DNA of 9,266 nucleotides from SHYR01 sp034406555 (GTDB taxonomy: Bacteria; Chloroflexota; Dehalococcoidia; UBA2979): the NCBI GenBank assembly GCA_034406555.1, contig DASCRM010000095.1:1-9266 (forward strand), written 5' to 3'. Shown here one piece after another: positions 1-4,134 of this stretch; the first letter of the stretch is position 1, and each line of letters begins with the position of its first letter. A model generated the notes under the pieces. The model made no database searches, was not told the DNA's origin, and saw only the letters and a program-made list of their open reading frames with translations. The position numbers and the translations under genes are program-made.

Positions 1-95
1 GTTATGTGCGGAGCCCGATCGCGGCCAGCAGCCGTTGACGGCGCCCCGACTCACGCCGTAAGACTGGCGAGGACATAGCAGAGGCGGAGCAGCCG
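1..95. other. Upstream leader, no gene seen
   Basis: No reading frame here can be assigned to a protein: all three plus-strand frames close within the first 80 bases and none shows a recognisable protein end. The last part (about 84-89, GCGGAG) is a plausible ribosome binding site for the MOSC gene. No convincing -35/-10 pair was found, although TAAGAC near 59 and TAGCAG near 76 are weak -10-like strings. Confidence 0.4.
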
Positions 96-638
96 ATGAC
101 GACCGAGCAAGACGAACGCACGATCGCGGGACCCGACACGTGGCGCGGCAACGTGGAGGCGATCTACATCGCCGAAAGCGCCGGTGCGCCGATGCAAGAG
201 CTATCGGAGGTGCGTGCGATACCCGGGCAGGGGCTGGAGGGTGACCGTTACCTCAGTGGTACCGGGCACTACTCAGACAAGCCGAGCGGCGGCGGGCGAG
301 AAGTTACGCTGATCGAGATCGAAGCGATCCGGCACTTGGATGGTGGCGTGATCACCTCGTGGGGTACACAACTCGACATCAAGCTCGCGGGCGGCGAGAC
401 GCGACGCAACATCGTGACCTCCGGCGTGCCGCTCAATCACCTGCTGGATCGCGAGTTCTGGGTGGGGGATGTGTTGATGCGTGGCACGCGGCTGAGCGAG
501 CCCTGCAACTACCTCGAAAAACTGACATCGCGACCGGGCATACGCATGGCGCTGATGCATCGCGGCGGCGTGCGCGCCAACATCCTGAACGAGGGCGTGA
601 TCCGCGCTTCCGACGGGATCTGGCTCAACCGCGACTAG
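96..638 (+). CDS. MOSC-domain protein
   Basis: This 180-residue protein is a stand-alone MOSC domain (the C-terminal module of molybdenum cofactor sulfurases, also found alone in bacteria). MOSC proteins are thought to bind and deliver sulfur through a conserved cysteine, or to act in molybdenum-cofactor-dependent reduction. Visible signatures are GLEGDRY at about residues 46-52, the TRRNIVTSGVPLN block at 102-114, the GD pair after FWV (about 124-125), and the candidate catalytic cysteine in SEPCNYLE (Cys137). It ends with a GGVRANIL strand typical of the family. The ATG at 96 has GCGGAG six bases upstream. Length matches short bacterial MOSC proteins; no signal peptide or membrane segment is visible. 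It stands alone, converging on the tRNA cluster, so context does not reveal its partner or substrate. Confidence 0.85.
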   Translation: MTTEQDERTIAGPDTWRGNVEAIYIAESAGAPMQELSEVRAIPGQGLEGDRYLSGTGHYSDKPSGGGREVTLIEIEAIRHLDGGVITSWGTQLDIKLAGGETRRNIVTSGVPLNHLLDREFWVGDVLMRGTRLSEPCNYLEKLTSRPGIRMALMHRGGVRANILNEGVIRASDGIWLNRD

Positions 639-640
639 CT

Positions 641-662
641 CGCTTCGATCGCGATTGAAGCG
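641..662 (+). terminator. Hairpin directly after MOSC stop
   Basis: CGCTTCGAT (641-649) pairs with ATTGAAGCG (654-662), nine pairs including one G-U, around a CGCG loop, starting two bases after the stop codon. The following sequence (CCGTGTGTTCC) is only weakly T-rich, so this is a possible but imperfect intrinsic terminator. A smaller GTTCC/GGAAC hairpin follows at 669-681. Confidence 0.4.
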
Positions 663-741
663 CCGTGTGTTCCGATGGAACGAAATTCCGACGCTTGTCC
701 CTTTTCCGTCCCTTTTTCGGGTGGCGAGATCACCGAGATCT

Positions 742-771
742 CCGAGAGCGGCCGGGCGGGGCCGCTCTCGG
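742..771 (-). terminator. Strong 12-bp hairpin at the convergent junction
   Basis: CCGAGAGCGGCC (742-753) and GGCCGCTCTCGG (760-771) form a perfect 12-bp stem around a six-base loop. It lies 13 bases beyond the 3' end of tRNA-Arg, where a terminator of the minus-strand tRNA operon is expected. Neither side has a T-tract in the direction of transcription, so it is either a non-canonical terminator, a processing or stability hairpin, or a barrier between the converging MOSC and tRNA transcripts. A second short stem (GAGATC 726-731 with GATCTC 737-742) abuts it. Confidence 0.5.
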
Positions 772-783
772 AATGGAAAAGTC

Positions 784-859
784 TGGTGCGCCCGGTAGGA
801 ATCGAACCTACGACCTCTGCCTCCGCAGGGCAGCGCTCTATCCGCTGAGCTACGAGCGC
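784..859 (-). tRNA. tRNA-Arg (anticodon GCG)
   Basis: The 76-nt minus-strand gene folds into a full cloverleaf: acceptor GCGCTCG with CGGGCGC, D-stem GCTC/GAGC, anticodon stem CTGCC/GGCAG with loop CTGCGGA, T-stem GTAGG/CCTAC with loop TTCGAAT, discriminator A, and encoded CCA (784-786). The anticodon is GCG (plus-strand 824-826), which reads CGC (and CGU) arginine codons. Most bacteria instead read this box with ACG edited to inosine. It is last in a three-tRNA cluster, 46 bases after tRNA-Leu. Confidence 0.95.
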
Positions 860-905
860 ACGCTGGCTACACCGTAACCGCTGAGCGCCGTTGGCGCTGT
901 TGAGT

Positions 906-993
906 TGGTGCCGAAGGGGAGACTCGAACTCCCACGGGGATAAACCCCACTGCGCCCTGAACGCAGCGCGTCTGCCAATTCCGCCACTTCGGC
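906..993 (-). tRNA. tRNA-Leu (anticodon CAG)
   Basis: This 88-nt class II tRNA has acceptor GCCGAAG/CTTCGGC, anticodon stem CTGCG/CGCAG with loop TTCAGGG, a long variable arm with a GGGG/CCCC stem, T-stem GGGAG/CTCCC with loop TTCGAGT, discriminator A and encoded CCA (906-908). The anticodon CAG (plus-strand 957-959) reads CTG, by inspection a very common leucine codon in the neighbouring genes. It sits in the middle of the cluster, 25 bases after tRNA-Val. Confidence 0.96.
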
Positions 994-1018
994 CCTCGTT
1001 CGGAGCAGGCTCCACGGT

Positions 1019-1095
1019 TGGTGGGCGGTACTGGACTTGAACCAGTGACCTCCCGCGTGTGAAGCGGGCGCTCGTACCAACTGAGCTAACCGCCC
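1019..1095 (-). tRNA. tRNA-Val (anticodon CAC)
   Basis: The 77-nt gene has acceptor GGGCGGT/ACCGCCC, D-stem GCTC/GAGC, anticodon stem CCCGC/GCGGG with loop TTCACAC, T-stem ACTGG/CCAGT with loop TTCAAGT, discriminator A and encoded CCA (1019-1021). The anticodon CAC (plus-strand 1059-1061) reads only GTG. It is the promoter-proximal gene of the minus-strand tRNA cluster. Confidence 0.96.
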
Positions 1096-1114
1096 AACGC
1101 CGATCCGGACAGGT

Positions 1115-1143
1115 AGCGTAGCGCCGAGGCGGATGCGGTTCAA
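1115..1143 (-). promoter_or_regulatory. Promoter of the tRNA cluster
   Basis: Read on the minus strand, TTGAAC (1143-1138) is followed after exactly 17 bases by TACGCT (1120-1115). This is a good sigma-70-type -35 and a TAnnnT -10. The predicted start of transcription is about 7 bases further on, leaving a leader of roughly 12-14 bases before tRNA-Val at 1095. Position, spacing and both hexamers agree. Confidence 0.55.
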
Positions 1144-1189
1144 CAGCGCGTCGCGATCACCACACTCCCCGGCAACTGCGCGCTCGGGG

Positions 1190-1195
1190 TAGCAT
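1190..1195 (+). promoter_or_regulatory. -10-like TAGCAT before LLM gene
   Basis: TAGCAT lies 55 bases before the ATG of the oxidoreductase and matches the TAnnnT pattern seen ahead of several genes here. No clear -35 is visible, because the region 17 bases upstream is C-rich. It is a weak candidate. Confidence 0.3.
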
Positions 1196-1249
1196 CGGCG
1201 CGGTGCGGATCATTTCGCGCACGCTTCGGACGGACGAGTGGAGGACGAG

Positions 1250-2185
1250 ATGGCGCTACAACTGGGTGTGCACACCGGGCAGCAGGACATTGAGATGGAT
1301 GAGCTGCGCAAGCTCTGGCGGTTCGTGGACTCGAACGGCTTCGACTTCATCTCGATCTGGGACCACTTCTATGAGGCCCCGCCGATTGACGGCACGTCGC
1401 CCGAGTTCGAGGCGGTCGCGTGCATGGCCGCGATCGCCGTGGAGACGGAGCACGTGCGCATCGGCTGTCACGTCTTCTGCATGGGCTATCGCAACCCGGC
1501 GCTGCTGGCGAATTCGCTGATGACGATCGACCACCTGAGCAACGGCCGCGTGGAGGCGGGCATCGGCGCTGGCTGGCACGTCGCCGAGCACGAGGCGTAC
1601 GGCTTTCGCTTCCCACCCGTGAAAGAGCGCATGGATCGGTTGGAGGAGGGGCTGCAGGCGCTGCGCCTGCTGACGACCGAGGAGCGCTCCAACTTCGACG
1701 GCGAGTATTACCAGTTGAAGGACGCGCTGCTCTACCCGCGGCCGGTGCAGGCCCGGATGCCGATCGTCGTCGGCGGGCGTGGCGAGCGTCGGACGTTGCG
1801 CATCGCGGCTCGGCACGCGGACGGTTGGAACGTGCCGTACATCAACGTGGAGGAGTTCGACCGGCTCGGTGGCGTGCTCGACAAGTGGTGTGAGGTGGAG
1901 GGTCGTGATCCCGCCACGATCGAGCGTTCGGTCAACCTGCACATGCAGATGGGGACCAACCAGGCCGACGCCGACCGCATCGCGGCCGACCGTGGCGCGG
2001 CGCTGGAGGCCGGCGGGCGCATGCCGGCGACCGGCACGTTACGCGGTACGCCACCGCAGGCGATTGAGACACTGAAGACGTATGAGGAGGCTGGTGCCCT
2101 CCGCGTGAGCATCGCGATCCGCCCGCCGGTGCAGTGGGACGCGCTGCAGGCGTTCGTCGAAGAGGTGATGCCCGCGATGAAGTAG
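1250..2185 (+). CDS. LLM-class F420-dependent oxidoreductase
   Basis: This 311-residue protein belongs to the bacterial luciferase-like monooxygenase superfamily (TIM barrel), in the branch usually annotated as F420-dependent oxidoreductase. Family marks include an early SIWDHFYE (TIM-barrel strand with a conserved acidic/His pair), RIGCHVFCMGYRNPALLA, the DHLSNGRVEAGIGAGWHVAEHEAYGF block, FDGEYYQL, YPRPVQ, and the phosphate-binding-type VGGRGERRTLRIAARHADGWN. The substrate cannot be inferred; F420 rather than FMN is an inference from subfamily resemblance. A GTG twelve bases upstream (1238) is in frame, but it overlaps the GGAGG at 1240-1244, which sits five bases before ATG 1250, so ATG 1250 is preferred. 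No signal peptide is seen. It appears monocistronic: tRNA genes lie divergently upstream, and a hairpin and an intergenic repeat follow. Confidence 0.85.
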   Translation: MALQLGVHTGQQDIEMDELRKLWRFVDSNGFDFISIWDHFYEAPPIDGTSPEFEAVACMAAIAVETEHVRIGCHVFCMGYRNPALLANSLMTIDHLSNGRVEAGIGAGWHVAEHEAYGFRFPPVKERMDRLEEGLQALRLLTTEERSNFDGEYYQLKDALLYPRPVQARMPIVVGGRGERRTLRIAARHADGWNVPYINVEEFDRLGGVLDKWCEVEGRDPATIERSVNLHMQMGTNQADADRIAADRGAALEAGGRMPATGTLRGTPPQAIETLKTYEEAGALRVSIAIRPPVQWDALQAFVEEVMPAMK

Positions 2186-2194
2186 AGGAGGTCG

Positions 2195-2213
2195 GACACG
2201 GTGCTGCCGTGTC
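2195..2213 (+). terminator. Possible terminator of the LLM gene
   Basis: GACACGG (2195-2201) pairs with CCGTGTC (2207-2213) around a five-base loop, nine bases after the stop codon. It is followed by TGTGCTTTCT, which is moderately T-rich. The stem is short but perfect. The repeat at 2220 begins immediately afterwards. Confidence 0.45.
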
Positions 2214-2219
2214 TGTGCT

Positions 2220-2278
2220 TTCTGGAGTGGAGCCGCCCACCCGCCCTTAGATTTCGTGAGGCTTTGCCCCACACCCCC
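2220..2278 (+). repeat. Intergenic structured repeat, copy A
   Basis: The copy starts with TTCTGGA, then a C-rich block GCCCACCCGCCC (2235-2246), TTAGAT, a hairpin GTGAGGC-TTT-GCCCCAC (2256-2272, one A-C mismatch) and the tail ACACCCCC. It lies 34 bases after the LLM stop. It is very close to copy C (6829-6888) over its whole length and shares the C-rich block, the three-base loop and the CCCCC tail with copies B and D. It shows no coding signature. Confidence 0.75.
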
Positions 2279-2331
2279 TGGGAGTGGAGTGGACCAGCAC
2301 GACAGGCCGATGAATCGAGGGAGGACACTCG

Positions 2332-2969
2332 ATGGCAACTGACTCAGGACGCGCGGCGTGTGCGCTGCGACTGAACGTGGACTATCCGGAGCAACTCGAT
2401 CGGTAGCGCACGGCGTTTCGGATCATCTGGCTGATACCGATCGTGATCGTGATCGGCGCGCTCGGTAGTGAGACACCGGGGAGTGACCCCGGGGATCTGG
2501 CGACGGGGTTCGCTGATGGTGGCGGGATCGTGGTCGGCGGGCCGCTGCTAATGATTCTCTTCCGACAGAAGTACCCGCGTTGGTGGTTCGACTGGAATGT
2601 CGAGATGACGCGCTTCACGGCCCGGATCGGCGCGTCGTTTGCGCTGCTGACGGACGACTACCCGTCGACCGACGAGCAGCAGGCGGTGCATGTCGACATC
2701 GACTACCCGGACGTTGAGCGGGACCTCAATTGCTGGTTGCCGCCGGTGAAATGGTTGCTGGCGTTGCCGCACTGGGTCGTGCTGGCCTTCCTCGGCATCG
2801 CGGAAGTGCTCGCGGTCATCGTCGCATGGTTTGCGATTCTGTTCACCGGCGTTATCCCCGGAGCCTCTTCAACTTCGTGGTCGGGGTCGGGCGCTGGCGG
2901 AATCGCGTGATCGCGTACGCGCTGCTGATGGTGACGGACGAGTACCCGCCGTTCAGTCTCGACGAGTAG
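2332..2969 (+). pseudogene. Broken DUF4389 membrane-protein gene
   Basis: Across two frames this locus encodes a two-copy DUF4389 integral membrane protein of unknown function, about 212 residues if repaired. A strong Shine-Dalgarno GAGGGAGG (2317-2324) precedes ATG 2332. The N-terminus reads LRLNVDYPEQLDR and then meets TAG at codon 25 (2404-2406); the same frame continues with family-like RTAFRIIWLIPIVIVIG. Hydrophobic segments lie near codons 29-45, 62-77 and 139-173, with FRQKYPRWWFDWN, the second DYP motif (HVDIDYPDVERDLN) and VKWLLALPHWVVLAFLGIA between them. Near 2850 the frame is lost; the conserved end (YPRSLFNFVVGV, then TDEYPPFSLDE) is in the -1 frame, as if one C had been lost in CCGGC(C)GT. 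There is no slippery heptamer. Two independent lesions suggest a pseudogene; sequencing error remains possible. Confidence 0.75.
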
Positions 2970-3080
2970 GGCTGGCGCACGCCCCGGGTCAAACGTCCCG
3001 GAGAAGTCATGACTGACGTCTCTAGGGGCCGGTCGGCTGCGAAACTTACACTTCAAACACAGGGTCCCCTCCCTGGATTG

Positions 3081-3112
3081 GCATGAGTCCGGCTTCGCGC
3101 CGGTTCCCATGC
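3081..3112 (+). other. Two-tier hairpin after DUF4389
   Basis: The outer arms GCATG (3081-3085) and CATGC (3108-3112) enclose an inner stem CCGGC (3089-3093) / GCCGG (3099-3103) with loop TTCGC. The GGCTTCG core is shared with hairpins of the intergenic repeat copies B and D and the structures upstream of acnA. No T-tract follows. Confidence 0.45.
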
Positions 3113-3118
3113 GATTGA

Positions 3119-3145
3119 CCGACGCCGGGCAATCCCCGGCGTCGG
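3119..3145 (+). terminator. Intrinsic terminator-like hairpin before tag
   Basis: CCGACGCCGGG (3119-3129) and CCCGGCGTCGG (3135-3145) form a perfect 11-bp GC-rich stem with loop CAATC, followed by CTCGTTTCC. It would end transcription from the DUF4389 locus and separates it from the tag promoter region. Confidence 0.55.
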
Positions 3146-3184
3146 CTCGTTTCCGGGGCCGGTCACCCGCATCGCGTGCCCGGC

Positions 3185-3190
3185 TATACT
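3185..3190 (+). promoter_or_regulatory. -10 box TATACT before tag
   Basis: TATACT differs by one base from TATAAT and is the best -10 match in the window. It lies 18 bases before ATG 3209, so a start about seven bases downstream would give a very short leader beginning near the Shine-Dalgarno sequence. The -35 (around 3161-3167, GGTCACC) is poor. Confidence 0.4.
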
Positions 3191-3208
3191 CGCGGCCGAG
3201 GTTCGACG

Positions 3209-3787
3209 ATGAGGCCACCACCCGATGACCGCGTCCGCTGCGCATGGCCAGGCGACGACGCGCTGATGCGCGAATACCACGATCACGAGTGGGGTGTCCC
3301 GCTGCACGATGAGCGCAGGCTCTTCGAGTTCCTGATCCTCGAAGGTGCGCAGGCCGGACTGAGCTGGCAGACGGTGCTGCGGCGGCGCGAGGGCTATCGC
3401 GCAGCCTTGGACGGCTTCGACTATGAGCAGGTGGCGCGCTACGGCGAGCCGGAGGTGGAGCGGCTGCTCGCCGACACGGGGATCATCCGCAACCGCTCGA
3501 AGGTGCGGTCGGCGATTCGCAACGCGCTGGCGTTCATCGAGGTGCGCAAGGAGCACGGTTCGTTCGACAGGTTCATCTGGCAGTTCGTCGATGGGGAGCC
3601 TCGACGCAACGGGTTCACGTCGATGGATCAGATCCCGGCGGAGACGGAGCAGTCGCTGGCGATGAGCAAGGAGCTGAAGCGATTGGGCTTCAACTTCGTC
3701 GGGCCGACGATTTGCTATGCGCACATGCAGGCGACGGGAATGGTGAACGACCACGTCGTGAGCTGCTTCCGCTACGACGAGGTGTAG
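3209..3787 (+). CDS. tag: DNA-3-methyladenine glycosylase I
   Basis: Tag excises 3-methyladenine from alkylated DNA, starting base-excision repair in the cytoplasm. The 192-residue protein aligns by eye with E. coli Tag throughout. The zinc ligands are all present: Cys11 (RVRCAWPG), His24 (YHDHEWGVP), and His182 and Cys186 (NDHVVSC). The catalytic/base-pocket glutamate is Glu45 in LEGAQAGLSW. GIIRNRSKV (helix-hairpin-helix region) and GFNFVGPTICYAHMQATGMVNDH are family blocks. A GTG at 3176 in the same frame would add 11 residues and includes the -10 box; ATG 3209, with GAGGT six bases upstream, is the better start. It appears monocistronic, between a terminator hairpin and a long structured spacer. 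The length is normal for the family. Confidence 0.95.
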   Translation: MRPPPDDRVRCAWPGDDALMREYHDHEWGVPLHDERRLFEFLILEGAQAGLSWQTVLRRREGYRAALDGFDYEQVARYGEPEVERLLADTGIIRNRSKVRSAIRNALAFIEVRKEHGSFDRFIWQFVDGEPRRNGFTSMDQIPAETEQSLAMSKELKRLGFNFVGPTICYAHMQATGMVNDHVVSCFRYDEV

Positions 3788-3849
3788 CGGACCTCGCCTT
3801 CGTCGGACCGGTTGGTGCCAGGCGCGGGCATCCCCGCTGATCGAACCAT

Positions 3850-3910
3850 TTGGATAATGCCCACCCACCCACCCGCCCATTGAGGCGGGGGCTTCGCCCC
3901 CTGTACCCCC
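3850..3910 (+). repeat. Intergenic structured repeat, copy B
   Basis: TTGGATAATG leads into five CCC tracts separated by single bases (3860-3878), then ATTGA, the hairpin GGGGGC-TTC-GCCCCC (3887-3901) and the tail TGTACCCCC. The copy lies 62 bases after the tag stop. CCCGCC (3872-3877) can alternatively pair with GGCGGG (3884-3889), which would disrupt the main hairpin. It is closest to copy D. Confidence 0.75.
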
Positions 3911-3922
3911 TTGCCGGATTAG

Positions 3923-3940
3923 CGGTAGAAGAGAGTCTGG
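3923..3940 (+). repeat. Direct repeat, first copy
   Basis: CGGTAGAAGAGAGTCTGG recurs 68 bases later (3991-4008) as CGATAGAAGAGAGTCTTG, with 16 of 18 bases identical. It is AG-rich and unlike the C-rich surroundings. Its function is unknown; a duplicated segment of the spacer or a pair of protein-binding sites are both possible. Confidence 0.6.
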
Positions 3941-3963
3941 CCTCGTGCGATTGCCTCGTGGGT

Positions 3964-3978
3964 GAGGGCTTCGCCCTC
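3964..3978 (+). repeat. Secondary hairpin module (spacer 3)
   Basis: GAGGGC-TTC-GCCCTC forms a perfect six-pair stem with a three-base loop, between the two direct repeats. The string GGGCTTCGCCCTCGCT (3966-3981) matches 6908-6923 downstream of acnA except in the loop, indicating a second recurring module that follows the main intergenic repeat. Confidence 0.5.
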
Positions 3979-3990
3979 GCTCGGAGCTGG

Positions 3991-4008
3991 CGATAGAAGA
4001 GAGTCTTG
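3991..4008 (+). repeat. Direct repeat, second copy
   Basis: This is the partner of 3923-3940, identical at 16 of 18 positions. Like the first copy it is followed closely by a GC-rich hairpin (here 4031-4054), so the spacer looks like a tandem of [AG-rich repeat + hairpin] units. Confidence 0.6.
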
Positions 4009-4030
4009 CCCTCCCGGGTTCACTCCCACG

Positions 4031-4054
4031 GGCACAGGCTTCGCGGCCTGTGCC
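4031..4054 (+). terminator. Terminator-like hairpin upstream of acnA
   Basis: GGCACAGGC (4031-4039) pairs with GCCTGTGCC (4046-4054), nine perfect pairs with loop TTCGCG, followed by TTTCTCC. It is the most terminator-like structure in the spacer. Because the candidate acnA -10 lies downstream of it, it most simply ends tag transcription. If acnA transcription began further upstream it could instead act as an attenuator. Confidence 0.5.
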
Positions 4055-4076
4055 TTTCTCCAGTGGCTGCTTCCGA

Positions 4077-4082
4077 TAGGAT
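4077..4082 (+). promoter_or_regulatory. -10-like TAGGAT before acnA
   Basis: TAGGAT fits TAnnnT and lies just after the terminator-like hairpin, 52 bases before the acnA ATG. The expected -35 position (4054-4059, CTTTCT) is poor. The predicted leader is about 45 bases and contains GGAGG at 4123-4127. Confidence 0.3.
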
Positions 4083-4134
4083 GAGGCTGAACTTGCGCGG
4101 CAGGTTGCGCTCGACGCAGCACGGAGGCGGGACG

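Larger units (their letters stand above)
3788..4134 (+). other. Structured spacer between tag and acnA
   Basis: This 347-base gap holds no convincing gene. In order it contains intergenic repeat copy B (3850-3910), two near-identical 18-base direct repeats (3923-3940 and 3991-4008), a GAGGGC-TTC-GCCCTC hairpin between them (3964-3978), a terminator-like hairpin (4031-4054), a -10-like TAGGAT (4077-4082) and the acnA ribosome binding site. The reading frame open from 4006 through this region is an accidental extension of acnA. Confidence 0.6.

Noticed and set aside
635..1143. Open frames on the minus strand across 635-1143
   Set aside because: These are translations of the tRNA genes (strings such as LAQLVRAPASHAGGHWFKS are common spurious tRNA translations).
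1238..1249. GTG 1238 as the start of the LLM oxidoreductase
   Set aside because: It overlaps the GGAGG that is ideally spaced for ATG 1250 and has no good ribosome binding site of its own.
2201..2371. Small frame starting GTG 2201 after an AGGAGGT sequence
   Set aside because: The Shine-Dalgarno-like string is suggestive, but the frame runs through hairpin 2195-2213 and repeat A. Its peptide similarity to a frame at 6717-7004 comes only from the shared repeat.
2845..2860. Programmed -1 frameshifting in the DUF4389 gene
   Set aside because: There is no X XXY YYZ slippery site or suitable downstream structure, and the same gene also has an in-frame TAG, so mutation or error is simpler.
3053..3880. 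275-codon open frame on the minus strand
   Set aside because: It is antisense to tag, whose zinc ligands and catalytic residue are all intact, and it runs into the hairpins and repeat B.
3850..4054. CRISPR array or insertion sequence in the tag-acnA spacer
   Set aside because: Only two copies of the 18-mer exist, with unequal hairpin-rich surroundings and no third repeat. There is no transposase, terminal inverted repeats or target duplication.
4006..4134. Upstream 43-residue extension of aconitase
   Set aside because: The extension crosses a terminator-like hairpin and the probable promoter, shows no aconitase similarity, and ATG 4135 has a well-placed GGAGG.
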